Positions 35,035-44,257 of a DNA stretch of 58,103 bases are shown piece by piece. A program made the translations under genes and the position numbers. This DNA is from Eggerthellaceae bacterium UBA3686 (GTDB lineage: Bacteria > Actinomycetota > Coriobacteriia > Coriobacteriales > Eggerthellaceae). Under the pieces are notes generated by a model, which was not told the origin of the DNA, did no database searches, and was given only the letters and a program-made list of their open reading frames with translations. Within the stretch, counting starts at the first letter, position 1, and every line of letters begins with the position of its first letter. The DNA is taken from assembly GCA_002371495.1 (NCBI GenBank), contig DFIX01000040.1, forward strand, positions 1 to 58,103, read 5' to 3'.

Positions 35035-35478
35035 TTATTCGGCTGCCGTAGTACCTGTGCCGGTGAGCTTCTGCACGAGCCAGTTCTGCACGCCGACGAG
35101 CTCGATGAGTTCGAGGTCCTGGTTGGTCTCCTGCAGGTCAGCATCCTCGTCGATGAGGTAGGCCTTCATGTCCTCATAAGCTACGAAGTCGCCCTCGAAT
35201 GCCGGCATCATCTCGGTAACCTGCGCGATTCCTTCCTCAGACACCTTTTTCTCGCTCTTCAGGTACTCGACGATGTCGTCGTAGACCTTTACTTCGGGTG
35301 TGGCCTCGATCTTAAGCTCGCAGCCCAGATCAAGGATGCGGTTGGCGAACTTCTCGACCCAGCCCATCTCCTCGTCGGCGTGTTCGGCGTACTTGTCGGC
35401 GAGCGCTGCAAGGCCCTTGGACCCAAATACGAGACCCTGGATGCGATGGCCGAAGCTCTGGCTCGAAAGCCCGGTCAC
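35035..35478 (-). CDS. Ferritin-like (bacterioferritin-related) protein with altered metal ligands
   Basis: A 147-residue helical protein whose text follows bacterioferritin: AEHADEEMGWVEKFANRILDLG matches the second helix and DLELIELVGVQNWLVQKL the last. The start appears to be GTG 35478, so the first helix is short. The expected E-x2-H ligand pair of helix 2 reads E38-x2-W41, and the second His ligand also seems lost, so a classical di-iron centre is doubtful. It follows the small winged-helix gene by 32 bases. It may be structural, bind iron differently, or be a decayed ferritin. Confidence 0.6.
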   Translation of the reverse strand: MTGLSSQSFGHRIQGLVFGSKGLAALADKYAEHADEEMGWVEKFANRILDLGCELKIEATPEVKVYDDIVEYLKSEKKVSEEGIAQVTEMMPAFEGDFVAYEDMKAYLIDEDADLQETNQDLELIELVGVQNWLVQKLTGTGTTAAE

Positions 35479-35510
35479 GTCTCTCGTTTTTCCGCCCTTG
35501 CGGGTCGTGT

Positions 35511-35693
35511 TTACTTTTCGGCAGGCTCCCACTTGCAGCGGATGGGCGACACGATTGCGCCCGTTGCCTTGAGGTCCTTCATCGCCTTGTCGACAACCTT
35601 GCGGTCCAAGCCGCTCAGCTCTGCAATCTTGCCCGCGTTCAACGGCTCGCCTGCCTCGCGCATCGTCTGCAGTACCAACTCTGTTGCTTCCAT
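35511..35693 (-). CDS. Small winged-helix DNA-binding protein
   Basis: A 60-residue protein, MEATELVLQTMREAGEPLNA followed by GKIAELSGLDRKVVDKAMKD, reads as a bare helix-turn-helix/winged helix of the MarR/IclR shape. AGGAGGG precedes ATG 35693. It forms a two-gene operon with the ferritin-like protein and may regulate it. Confidence 0.7.
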   Translation of the reverse strand: MEATELVLQTMREAGEPLNAGKIAELSGLDRKVVDKAMKDLKATGAIVSPIRCKWEPAEK

Positions 35694-35763
35694 GTTGACC
35701 CTCCTGCCCTTTCTTTCTTCCCGTTAACTGATGGGGTCCTTTTTTCACACATGCTACGTTTGC

Positions 35764-36204
35764 CTAAGAGCGAAGCTCCTTGAAACACTGCGCGAATCGG
35801 GGTTCGTAGGCCCTAAATGCCTCGACCACGCCCATGATCATGTCACGCGGGGGAAGCTTTCCGTTGCCTGACGACAGGAACAGGTCCTTCTCGTCGAGGT
35901 CGTCAACATCGAGCGTCCAGCTCATGTCAGCATTGATGCCATCGTCGTCACCCGTATAGGCTTGCTTCCATTCGGCAATGCGCCCATCGCTGAAGGCGCG
36001 GCGCAGAAGCTCTTCACCTTCGTCGAACGATATCATCTGCATGCTCTGGATAATCTCGTCATCGTCATCATCGTCGGATTCCGCATCTTGGAAGAAATCG
36101 ATGGAATACCCGTCTTCCTTGTGCCATACGTTAACCCACGCTTGATCCATGCCCCTGCTAAAACTGAGCCCGAAAATACCAATCTGCTTAACATCCACGT
36201 CCAT
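35764..36204 (-). CDS. Hypothetical acidic protein (146 aa)
   Basis: A soluble acidic protein with a run of Asp (DAESDDDDDDEI, about residues 41-52) and no signal peptide or membrane segment. GGAGG lies six to ten bases before ATG 36204, giving a good start. I recognise no family. It stands alone between the winged-helix gene and a terminator hairpin. Asp runs may bind divalent metal, but that is only a thought. Confidence 0.65.
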   Translation of the reverse strand: MDVDVKQIGIFGLSFSRGMDQAWVNVWHKEDGYSIDFFQDAESDDDDDDEIIQSMQMISFDEGEELLRRAFSDGRIAEWKQAYTGDDDGINADMSWTLDVDDLDEKDLFLSSGNGKLPPRDMIMGVVEAFRAYEPRFAQCFKELRS

Positions 36205-36317
36205 TGCGAACCTCCGTAAGCTTGCTCGACTTTGGTATCACCCATACGAATAGTAAGGTACATATGCCACGTAAATTGGTCAATTGTCATTAGGTTCCGA
36301 TGCGTCACTTAAAACAG

Positions 36318-36351
36318 CTACCCCGGAGGTTATCGGTAACCTCCAGGGTAG
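36318..36351. terminator. Hairpin between a lipoprotein and an acidic-protein gene
   Basis: CTACCC-C-GGAGGTTA pairs with TAACCTCC-A-GGGTAG around TCGG, about 78 bases beyond the lipoprotein stop on the minus strand. No long T-run. Confidence 0.6.
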
Positions 36352-36428
36352 GCGGTCTTCACCGAGGAATGAACGGAAAGGACAGTTCTTCCCACTCACT
36401 CGGGCTCCCATGCAATGAACGGTAGTTC

Positions 36429-37244
36429 CTAGAACATCTTCGGCTGGCTCTGGATCATCTTGTTGGGGTTGTCGATCTTGACGTACTCGTATTCGACCGC
36501 CAGGCTCCCGTCTTCGTTGTACCTTTTAACAAGGTTGCCAGCTTCGTCGCATTCCACCTTCATCGTCTTGGTGGCAGCGCCAGCCTCTGAGCTCGAGTCG
36601 CTGACCTTTACCTCTTGCGTGACGGACGTCGGTACGCCGTTCGCATCCATCTCCCACGTGTAACTCATGGTGGAGCCAGTAATATCCTCTGCCTTCGGCT
36701 CGTTCGAAGACTCCGTGATGTAACCATTCTCGTCGTAGCTTTGGCTTGCGACCCTGTTTTGATCGTCCGTAATCCTAGACTTGAGCATGCCGTTATCGTG
36801 ATATGCGTACTCGATCGTGTAGGTTGAGGTCTGACCATCGTTTCCCTTAGAAGTCGTGACCTGCTTCACGACCTGGCCGTTTTCAATCGTGAATTCATTA
36901 GTCGACTCGCCGTTATCGTTGCTGGATTTCGTTGCGTACCCCAGCTCGTTAAAATCGGATGCCTTGGTGACGCGGGTCTCTCCGTTGGCGATAGTCGTCG
37001 ATTCGGTTACCGAGCCCGATTCATTAACCTCATACTCGATGGTCGCAGTCTCCTTGCCATCTTGATACATAGTCATTTTCGAAACGACGTAAGCTGGCTC
37101 GACGGCCTCGACGCTGCTCGCCCCCTGACTTGCTCCCTGGCTGTTGGCAGCGGCGCCGCTCAAACTACCACCACAGGCGGCAAAAGCCAACGCGGCAACA
37201 GTGCAAAGTGCCACCACGGTCACGATGCGTGCATTCTTTTTCAT
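36429..37244 (-). CDS. Lipoprotein with YD/RHS-like repeats
   Basis: A 271-residue surface lipoprotein: signal peptide with AACG (Cys about residue 23), a short linker, then repeated strands of the kind YDENGYITESS, YHDNGMLKSRIT, FNELGYATKSSNDNGEST and VKRYNEDGSLAVEYEY. These resemble the YD/RHS beta-repeats that wrap surface proteins, or the MORN-like text repeats of cell-envelope proteins. GGGAGG is upstream of ATG 37244, which decides the start over one five codons earlier. Function unknown. Confidence 0.75.
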   Translation of the reverse strand: MKKNARIVTVVALCTVAALAFAACGGSLSGAAANSQGASQGASSVEAVEPAYVVSKMTMYQDGKETATIEYEVNESGSVTESTTIANGETRVTKASDFNELGYATKSSNDNGESTNEFTIENGQVVKQVTTSKGNDGQTSTYTIEYAYHDNGMLKSRITDDQNRVASQSYDENGYITESSNEPKAEDITGSTMSYTWEMDANGVPTSVTQEVKVSDSSSEAGAATKTMKVECDEAGNLVKRYNEDGSLAVEYEYVKIDNPNKMIQSQPKMF

Positions 37245-37456
37245 GTTCCATCCTCCCATTAATTCAACGACCTTTTATAACGATAAACATATTTAATACC
37301 ATCGATTACGCACCTGCAATCAGCAATGAGCCCTAACCGGTTACCCCTAGCACAACCAACTGCCCGCACGGTAACCAGTCGCCCCTGGGATAATCGATCG
37401 CCCCAGGAGAAACCGACCACCTGCGGGCGGCGGGCAAGCGCACAGCGCCTGCAACA

Positions 37457-38400
37457 GAACTTGGTCACGTACTTGAGCAGCGACGTAATGATCAGGTCCG
37501 CACGGCGCACGGCGTCGGCAGGTTCTGCGGTGTAGATGCGCGAAAGCTCACCTTTATCGTAGCTGCCTACCGACCATTTGACGCGGCTGAGGTTGACAGA
37601 GTCCGCACACCGAAGTATTGGAAGGGGCTCAGGAGCTTGCGGTCGATTGCCTCGGGCAGCCTGATCTCAGCGGCGATGCGATCATTGAAGCATTTCAGCA
37701 CGCTCCGGCCGTCCATGCGTTCGGGCGTCGCGGTCAAGCCAAGCAGAATCTTCGGTTTGTAATACTCGAGCAGGCGCTGGTACGTGGATGCCGCAGCATG
37801 GTGGAACCCGTCGACGCCAATAGAATCGTAGTAATCGGGCGACGTCTTGCTCGTGAAATCCTGGGAGTTAAACGTCTGTATCGACATGAACAGATATTCG
37901 ATGCTGTCGGGCTGATAACCACCGACGAACAGCTCGCCGAAGTTGGCGTCTTTGAGCACCGCCCTGAACGTCGAGCGGCTCTGTTTGAGGTTCTCCTCGC
38001 AGCGCACCACGAACAGAAGCCGGCACGGACTTTTGGGATTATGCTTGACGAAGCGCTTGTAATCCAGAGCAGAAACCACGGTCTTGCCGGTACCGATCGC
38101 CGCAACCACGAGATTGCGGTTGTATCCCCTGATGGAACGCTCGGTAGCGAGCTTGTCGAGTATCTCTTCCCGGTAGTAGTACGGCAAAACGTCAACCGTG
38201 TATAAGTTGTCACTGTTGCTCTCAAAGTACTTCTCGAACTTGAGCGCACGCGCCAGGCGGTCGTGTTGGCCCTCGTCGTAGTACTCGAACTCTTTCGAAT
38301 CCCAGTAGCTTTCGAACGTGGCGGCGATCTTGTCGATGGTTTGGTTCGGACTCAACGGCAAGAGCGCCATCTTCTGTAAGGATCGGCGTATCAAGCACAC
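37457..38400 (-). pseudogene. Superfamily II helicase remnant (DUF3427 type)
   Basis: The longest frame (38400-37567) reads as the core of a restriction/repair-type DEAD-box helicase: VVAAIGTGKTVVSA (Walker A), FNSQDF, VDGFHHAAA and LLGLTATPERMDG. Walker B should read DE-FHHA, but Asp-Gly is present, so the catalytic Glu is lost. The N-terminal part is missing. After FQYFGVR the frame shifts: the next frame continues with KGELSRIYTAEPADAVRRAD and LIITSLLKYVTKF to about 37457. Several independent lesions make it a decayed gene. Nothing else is evident between 37245 and 37456. Confidence 0.75.
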
Positions 38401-38712
38401 TTTTAACCGAACTGGCTACCGTGGCCAAACGAAGCACTACGCTTTTGCCACTTTGGAATGCTGCGAGTAATCCATGTCTTCTCTTACAAACGTGTCTTCG
38501 AGCTGCATCACCAGCGAGACAAGCCTGTAGGGAAACAATCAAAAAACGGCCAATTATTTCCGCCTAACCACAAGTGCTGCAACCGTCATTCATCGAATGT
38601 AACTAATCTCAAGAATGTATACTTTTATCCAACCACTTCAAGTATGAAGGGCGCGGATCCAAACTCAAACCGCAGGTGTGGCACAAAGTAATTGACCTTG
38701 GAGGATGAGTAG
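38401..38712. other. Intergenic region before the ion-channel pair
   Basis: No credible gene. Composition is lower in GC than the surroundings, especially 38550-38640. It probably holds the promoter of the channel genes, but no clear -35/-10 pair is visible to me. Confidence 0.4.
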
Positions 38713-40683
38713 ATGTCGGCCAACAACAAGCATTCCCTCGCATCGCGGGCAAGCTATTGGTTTGACAACAAAATGGCAGAAGGCCTTTGGCCCAAAGTCA
38801 GGCTGCTCCTTGTTGTAACCGCATTATTCGTACTCATAGTCGGTGGACTAGCAGCAGTTATCGCAGCTAGCACTCAATCGGAAGCTCCATCGCCAGAAGA
38901 AGCGTTCGTCAAGATTCTCATGTACGCCCTCGGAAAAGGCGGCGCATTAACACTTAAGGGCGAGGGCTTTTCCATCCTGTACTTCCTCCTTATGCTTATA
39001 ACCATCCTGTACTGCATGTTCTTGTCAGCCATCCTAATCGGCCTCATAAACAATGCGTTACGAAGCAAGGTCGAGGAACTCGGCAAAGGCCAAAGCAATG
39101 TCCTCGAAAGCGGGCATACCCTTATTCTCGGCTTCAATGAAGCAACGTTCGTGCTGATAAACGAACTCATCGAATCCGATCGCAATCAACCAAAACCTCA
39201 GACGCTGGTTATACTCGGCACGGCCGACCGATCGGTAATGGTCGACAAGATTCACAAACAGTTCGGCGCAGCTCGCGAGCATCCTAAAACCCGCATTATT
39301 TGCAGAACAGGTTCTCCGTATAATTTTGCTGACCTTTCCCGATGCTCGATACAGACCAGCAGAGTTGTCATCGTAAGCTCTGACACCGATTTCGAAACCA
39401 TCAAGACCATCATGGCCTGCCATCACCTGCTCAAGGATTGCGGCGCCGAAGAGGGCCCTTATTTCGTCGCAGTTGTCCACGGTGAGGAAAACATCGAGGA
39501 AATCCGAATTATTGCGCAGGGGAAAACTGGGCGAAGCAGACTCGAAATGCTTTCGCTAAACGACGTGCTTGCGCGCATTATGGTGCACACCTCTCGGCAA
39601 CCCGGACTCTCTGACGTTTTCACCGAGCTCTTCAATTTCGACCTGGATGAGTTTTACGTGTTCGACGACGATCCGAGCTTTCCAAACCTTTACGGAAAGA
39701 CCATCGCGGAAATCAACCACTATCTGCAGATGTCGTACGCAGTTGGAGTTTGCAAGCAGCGCAAAACCGTAGCAATCGGCCCTCCGCATGAGATTCTTTT
39801 CGAGGAAGGAGATTCGCTTATCGTCATTAAAGAGGACGACGACGCTTTGCAGGTGGCCAAGAAGCCTGGCCGCAAGGTCGAGCTCTCACCTGTTCCCCTG
39901 CCCGAAGAAGGGAGCATCCATGTTCTGATTGTCGGCGTTCAGCCAATTCTCAAGCATGTCCTCAACGAGTATGCCGAATACCTCAAGGAAGGATCGACAA
40001 TCTACGTGGTCGATAAGGCTTCGTCGTTCGATGCGTTTGTGCCTACACAAACGAAAAACCTGCTTGCAAAGAGCGGAATCAACGTCGAAGTCCTTGTAGA
40101 TATACTCGATAGCAGAGACTCCGTTGACTCGCTGCTCGAAAAGGTCTCTCCAGATTGTGCGCTCGTACTTGTGGACCACGATGCAAGCGACCCAACTGCT
40201 GAGGACGAGCGCGTAATTCGCATGCTCATCTACATGCGAGCCTATCGTAGTCGAAGCGACAAGAGGTTCAGCATTACAAGCGAGATGCTACTGCCTCAGA
40301 ACAAGGAGCTCGCTGCCACCGTGGAGTCCGACGACTTCATCATCAGTAGGCACTTCGCGTCGCTGCTCATGGCCCAAGTGTCGCAGAACAGGAACCTGTC
40401 GTCCGTGTTCGAGACGCTGCTGACGAGCGAGGGATTCGAGATATACATGAAGCCAGCCTCATGGTACGTGCCCCTCGAAGAGCCAGTCGACCTGATCTCA
40501 GCTGGCGAGTCCGTCGCAAACAGAGGTGAGGTGTTCATCGGGATAAAGCAAAAAATCGATGGAAGCTATATGGTCGCCGATATCAATCCATCGAAATACG
40601 TTTCGGACATGCAAACGCTCAGACAATACGTATTCGGGCCCGATGATTACTTTGTCGTTCTTGCAGAGGATAATGGGTATTAA
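38713..40683 (+). CDS. CASTOR/POLLUX-like cation channel with RCK domains
   Basis: A 656-residue membrane protein. Two helices (VRLLLVVTALFVLIVGGLAA and ILYFLLMLITILYCMFLSAI) flank a short pore-like loop (YALGKGGALTLKGEG). The rest is two RCK-type nucleotide-binding modules: HTLILGFNEATFVLINEL and HVLIVGVQPILKHVLNEY. This plan fits the CASTOR/POLLUX ion-channel family, first known from plant symbiosis and present in some bacteria. ATG 38713 has GGAGG upstream. A BacNav-type channel follows 174 bases later. Gating ligand and ion are unknown. Confidence 0.85.
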   Translation: MSANNKHSLASRASYWFDNKMAEGLWPKVRLLLVVTALFVLIVGGLAAVIAASTQSEAPSPEEAFVKILMYALGKGGALTLKGEGFSILYFLLMLITILYCMFLSAILIGLINNALRSKVEELGKGQSNVLESGHTLILGFNEATFVLINELIESDRNQPKPQTLVILGTADRSVMVDKIHKQFGAAREHPKTRIICRTGSPYNFADLSRCSIQTSRVVIVSSDTDFETIKTIMACHHLLKDCGAEEGPYFVAVVHGEENIEEIRIIAQGKTGRSRLEMLSLNDVLARIMVHTSRQPGLSDVFTELFNFDLDEFYVFDDDPSFPNLYGKTIAEINHYLQMSYAVGVCKQRKTVAIGPPHEILFEEGDSLIVIKEDDDALQVAKKPGRKVELSPVPLPEEGSIHVLIVGVQPILKHVLNEYAEYLKEGSTIYVVDKASSFDAFVPTQTKNLLAKSGINVEVLVDILDSRDSVDSLLEKVSPDCALVLVDHDASDPTAEDERVIRMLIYMRAYRSRSDKRFSITSEMLLPQNKELAATVESDDFIISRHFASLLMAQVSQNRNLSSVFETLLTSEGFEIYMKPASWYVPLEEPVDLISAGESVANRGEVFIGIKQKIDGSYMVADINPSKYVSDMQTLRQYVFGPDDYFVVLAEDNGY

Positions 40684-40857
40684 TTATTTGGAATCAGCTC
40701 GCAAGCAATCGCTCTTGGCACGCATCTCCTTTGAGATGGTTCAAGCAGGCATACGACCAATACTTAAAAAGGCTTTAAGGTATAGCTGATTTGCGCCGAT
40801 TCGTGCGGAGAGAGGATTGCTTGGCGAAGACGCACGCTAAGCTTAAAGGATAAAAGA

Positions 40858-41676
40858 ATGGACCGTTTATCAGTAAAACGCCTGGTCGAATCTACGGCAT
40901 TTCAAACGTTCATTTTCGCGGTAATCGCCGTGAACGCGATAACCATCGGGGTTGAAACCAAGCCACCATCCGAAGAGGCAGCAAATGCGCTTGAGGTGTT
41001 TGACTACATCTGTCTTGGAATCTACGTCGTCGAGGCCGCCTTGAAGCTCTACGCGTACGGCAAGGACTATTTCAAGGACCGCTGGAACGTCTTCGACTTC
41101 ATCATCATCGTGCTTTCGCTGTGGCCAACTCGATTCGTCCCTATGCCGGTGCAGCTAGCCAGGACTGTTCGCCTGTTCCGCGTCGTTCGCGTGTTCAGGA
41201 TAGTTTCCCTATTCAAGCAGATGCGCATCATTGTGGAGTCGTTGGCGCATTCCATTCCGGGCGTACTTTGGACCTTCGCGCTGCTCATGGTCATCATCTA
41301 TGTCTTTGATGTTGCGGGCGTGTTTTTGTTCGGCGACCGTTGCCCCGACTACTTCGGTGACCTGCCCACGGGACTCTGGTCACTGTTCCAAATTGTGACC
41401 CTTGAGGCCTGGCCTGATATAGCTTCTGGCGTCATGGGGCAATACCCCGAGGCATGGCTTTACTTCGTACCGTTCGTCATCATCGCCTCGTTCATCATGC
41501 TCAACATCGTACTGGGCATCATCCTGGACACAGTTGAGGAAAGCCGTCAGGCAGGCCGTGTCGAGGAGGGAAAAACTGAGGTTCAGCTGGCCCGGGAACT
41601 CGACGAGCTGAAGAAGCAAATCGAGACAGTACAGCGACTACTGGATAAGTCCAACAACGAGATGAGCAAACGCTAG
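40858..41676 (+). CDS. Voltage-gated sodium channel, bacterial NaChBac type
   Basis: A 272-residue six-helix channel subunit. S4 reads RTVRLFRVVRVFRIV, with Arg at every third place, so voltage sensing is likely. S5-S6 carry a pore loop LFQIVTLEAWPDIASG; BacNav filters usually read TLESW, so Ser is Ala here. The C-terminus is a charged coiled coil (LARELDELKKQIETVQRLLD), as in the tetramerising tail of NaChBac. AAGGAT precedes ATG 40858. Adjacency to the CASTOR/POLLUX-like channel suggests coordinated ion control. Confidence 0.92.
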   Translation: MDRLSVKRLVESTAFQTFIFAVIAVNAITIGVETKPPSEEAANALEVFDYICLGIYVVEAALKLYAYGKDYFKDRWNVFDFIIIVLSLWPTRFVPMPVQLARTVRLFRVVRVFRIVSLFKQMRIIVESLAHSIPGVLWTFALLMVIIYVFDVAGVFLFGDRCPDYFGDLPTGLWSLFQIVTLEAWPDIASGVMGQYPEAWLYFVPFVIIASFIMLNIVLGIILDTVEESRQAGRVEEGKTEVQLARELDELKKQIETVQRLLDKSNNEMSKR

Positions 41677-41751
41677 CGCGATGAGCGTAGCCTATGCCAG
41701 GAATCCGTTGCCTGATTAGGTTGTTTGTTCCGCATCGAGGCCTTATGCAAA

Positions 41752-42876
41752 TCAAGGATTGCATTTAGCGCAAGGCTTATAATCTTTTATGATTTCTTCT
41801 CTTGGATCGTTCGATTCTCGGCGATTCTTTGGCTTGATCCGATCGGCATCAGGGCATCCGAGACGATGGAACTTCTTGGTATTTGTATTCAGCACATACG
41901 TGATTCCACTCGACTCTTGCGTGGCCCCAACTTGCGCCTGCTCGGTCTTGGGGGCGTTGACCGTGACGGTGAACTGCTTCGAAGCCTCGTTGCCGTTACG
42001 GTCCTGGGCGCGGACCGTCAGGAAGTACTTGTCGGCCTTCCCGCTGTCCAGCTCGCCTTCCACAACGTACCAGCCGGCATCGTAGAACCGCTGCTCGCCA
42101 GGTTTGGAGCCTTTCGCCTCGGGTGGTGTGTCGATTTTTTTCAAGTCGCCGTCGACGGGGTCAGCGACGCTCTTCACGTTGGTCAGCGGGTCGTAGGTGG
42201 CGCCGAGCTCGATGGTCACAGACTCTTTGTCGAGCTCGATCTTAGGCTTCTTGGTGTCGCACACCTCGAACGTGATGGTGCGCTGGAGCGACTGGCCGTC
42301 GGCCGTCAGCGTGTAAGCGACGTCCTGCTTGCCGAGCTTGCTCAGGTCGATCGCGCCCGCGACCGCTATCTGGACGGAGTCGTCGCCGCATGTCACGAGC
42401 TTCATGGGGTCGGTGGTCTTGTCCGAGTATTCCAACACACTGGTCGTCGGCTCGAGCTTCGCAGCCTCGAGCTTGGCCTTGGCGTCGGCGGCCGCCTTTT
42501 CTTTCGCGGCGGCTTCCTCTGCAGCCTCCTTCGCTGCTGCTTCCTCTGTAGCTTTTTTCTCGGCGGCGGCTTTCTCGGCTGCAGCCTTTTCGGCAGCTTG
42601 CTTCTCCTCGAGCTCCTTCGCGGCTTGCGCTTCCTGTTCGGACTGGCTCGGCTCCACCGATGCCGCTGAGCTGGCCTTCTGCGCGATTTCGGCCTGGCCG
42701 GCGCTGCCGCCGCCCGAGGAGCACGCCACGAGCCCGAGCAGCGTCATAAGAACGAGCACCACCACACAGATCTTCGCCAGCCCCGCACCCGACCGTACGC
42801 CCGATCTCGTCGCCGATTGCGCGCCCAATCTTGTCGCCAGTTGCACACCCATCTGCCTACCCTGCCGTTCAGCCAT
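41752..42876 (-). CDS. Lipoprotein with Ala/Lys/Glu coiled coil and C-terminal metal-binding-like domain
   Basis: A 374-residue protein. A long basic leader precedes a membrane segment and lipobox VACS, then a coiled-coil of Ala/Lys/Glu (QAAEKAAAEKAAAEKKATEE...), then two Ig-like strands regions, and a last module YVLNTNTKKFHRLGCPDADR ending PCAKCNP, which resembles the Cys module fused to many surface proteins. GGGGAG before ATG 42876 sets the start; longer starts exist. It is divergent from another lipoprotein. Confidence 0.75.
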   Translation of the reverse strand: MAERQGRQMGVQLATRLGAQSATRSGVRSGAGLAKICVVVLVLMTLLGLVACSSGGGSAGQAEIAQKASSAASVEPSQSEQEAQAAKELEEKQAAEKAAAEKAAAEKKATEEAAAKEAAEEAAAKEKAAADAKAKLEAAKLEPTTSVLEYSDKTTDPMKLVTCGDDSVQIAVAGAIDLSKLGKQDVAYTLTADGQSLQRTITFEVCDTKKPKIELDKESVTIELGATYDPLTNVKSVADPVDGDLKKIDTPPEAKGSKPGEQRFYDAGWYVVEGELDSGKADKYFLTVRAQDRNGNEASKQFTVTVNAPKTEQAQVGATQESSGITYVLNTNTKKFHRLGCPDADRIKPKNRRESNDPREEIIKDYKPCAKCNP

Positions 42877-43198
42877 CTTGACTCCCCTATCCGCAAGCAC
42901 GCCACCGCCGACGGGCCCTTGGCATTCGGGCGGCCGGACGCTTTTCCCAGTAGAAGTATCTTGCCACAATGATACCCGCAATCCGCCAGCGTGAGTACCC
43001 GAACACGCACGGAACGGCAAGGGCACCCGGACCAGGCGAACACCCCTATCCCCTTTCCCGACAAGGCACTCATTTCGGCAGGATTAATCCTACAATATAC
43101 CCATTGGGCAATGGGCCGTTCGCGCGCGCACTACGCTATGCATGCAGCTAGCGGAGCGGCTCCGCGCTACGGCAACGACAATCTGGAAGGACGGGCAC
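42877..43198. other. Divergent intergenic region
   Basis: Holds the promoters of two divergent lipoprotein genes. TACAATATA near 43091 is a possible plus-strand -10. No gene is evident. Confidence 0.4.
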
Positions 43199-43789
43199 AT
43201 GGATAAGACCAGAAGGATCATTCGGCTGATTGCGGTCGCGTGCCTCTGCGCCGCAGTCGTCTGCCTCCTCGCGGGATGCGGCGGGTACCATTCGACCAGC
43301 AGCTCGGCTTCGAAGAGCAGCTCGTCGAGCCCAGCGACAGCCGCGACGACCACCCACCCCAAAGCGCAGACGTACGGAGGGCTGCCCAAGACCACAACGC
43401 CTCCCAAGCCCAAGTACGAGGACTCGCGCTGGCCGACCACCCACCCCGAGCTGCTGGCCATCCCCGAGTCCAGCAGATGGTACAACGCCTGGAACTTGGC
43501 GGGAACCAGCTGCACCGTCGCCGGCCCTGTCGTGAACGTCTACCAGGCGACCGAGTCCAACGGCATGCCAATCTTCATCGACATCGGCGCGGCCTACCCC
43601 AACGACAACGGCGTCTCGCTCGTCGTCTGGGGCGACCAGTACGACGAGTTCGCCCAGATGATCAACGCGGTCGACGACGGGGGCGCCTGGCTTTCTGTCA
43701 CGGGCTACCTAAGCGTCTACAACGGCCACCTGCAGTTCAACGCCGGCGACGGGTACGTCGAGTACACGTGGTGGACGCGCGTGTCGTAG
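43199..43789 (+). CDS. Lipoprotein with OB-fold-like domain
   Basis: A 196-residue lipoprotein: MDKTRRIIR signal with LAGC (Cys27), Ser/Thr/Pro-rich linker of about 50 residues, then a globular part with PVVNVYQATESNGMPIFIDI, VVWGDQYDEF and GAWLSVTGYLSVYNGHLQF, which follows the layout of small OB-fold nucleic-acid or ligand-binding domains. GGAAGG before ATG 43199 decides the start. Function unknown. Confidence 0.7.
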   Translation: MDKTRRIIRLIAVACLCAAVVCLLAGCGGYHSTSSSASKSSSSSPATAATTTHPKAQTYGGLPKTTTPPKPKYEDSRWPTTHPELLAIPESSRWYNAWNLAGTSCTVAGPVVNVYQATESNGMPIFIDIGAAYPNDNGVSLVVWGDQYDEFAQMINAVDDGGAWLSVTGYLSVYNGHLQFNAGDGYVEYTWWTRVS

Positions 43790-43905
43790 CGCAACAGCCA
43801 CGCGCACCGAGCCCAGCCGTGCGAATCCGACTGCACTTTAACCGCGCGATGACAAGGTAGCACTCGTGGGCAAGCCGCCCGACAGCCAAACCGGAAAGGA
43901 AACCG

Positions 43906-44127
43906 ATGAAAAGACTGATTGCAATCCTGCTGAGCCTGACCTTCATCTTCGTGCCCGCAGGCATGATGGGATGCTCGTCATCAAGCCAGGACAACGTCCG
44001 CTACGCGCATGCGCAAAACGACGGCCACATACACGAGTACATCCACAAGCTGCACCCCGATCAGTACATTTGCCACCTCTGCGGCAAGGTCTACGAGGGC
44101 GACCCCAGCAACTTGCGCGAATTCTAG
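43906..44127 (+). CDS. Small lipoprotein with CxxC knuckle
   Basis: A 73-residue protein: a signal peptide with MMGC (lipid Cys23), a Ser run, and a His-rich end HIHEYIHKLHPDQYICHLCG. The Cys pair and nearby His could bind zinc or another metal. AAAGGA precedes ATG 43906. It follows the OB-fold lipoprotein by 116 bases. Confidence 0.65.
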   Translation: MKRLIAILLSLTFIFVPAGMMGCSSSSQDNVRYAHAQNDGHIHEYIHKLHPDQYICHLCGKVYEGDPSNLREF

Positions 44128-44257
44128 CGCGCTGGCGCTGTGCGCGAGCAGGGGGTTGTTCGCGCAAACGCAGCCTGTAAGCGATAACAGACGACCCCTC
44201 ACCACCAGGCAAACAAACTCACGCCCGCTTGTAGTACACGGCCATCCCATCGATTGA

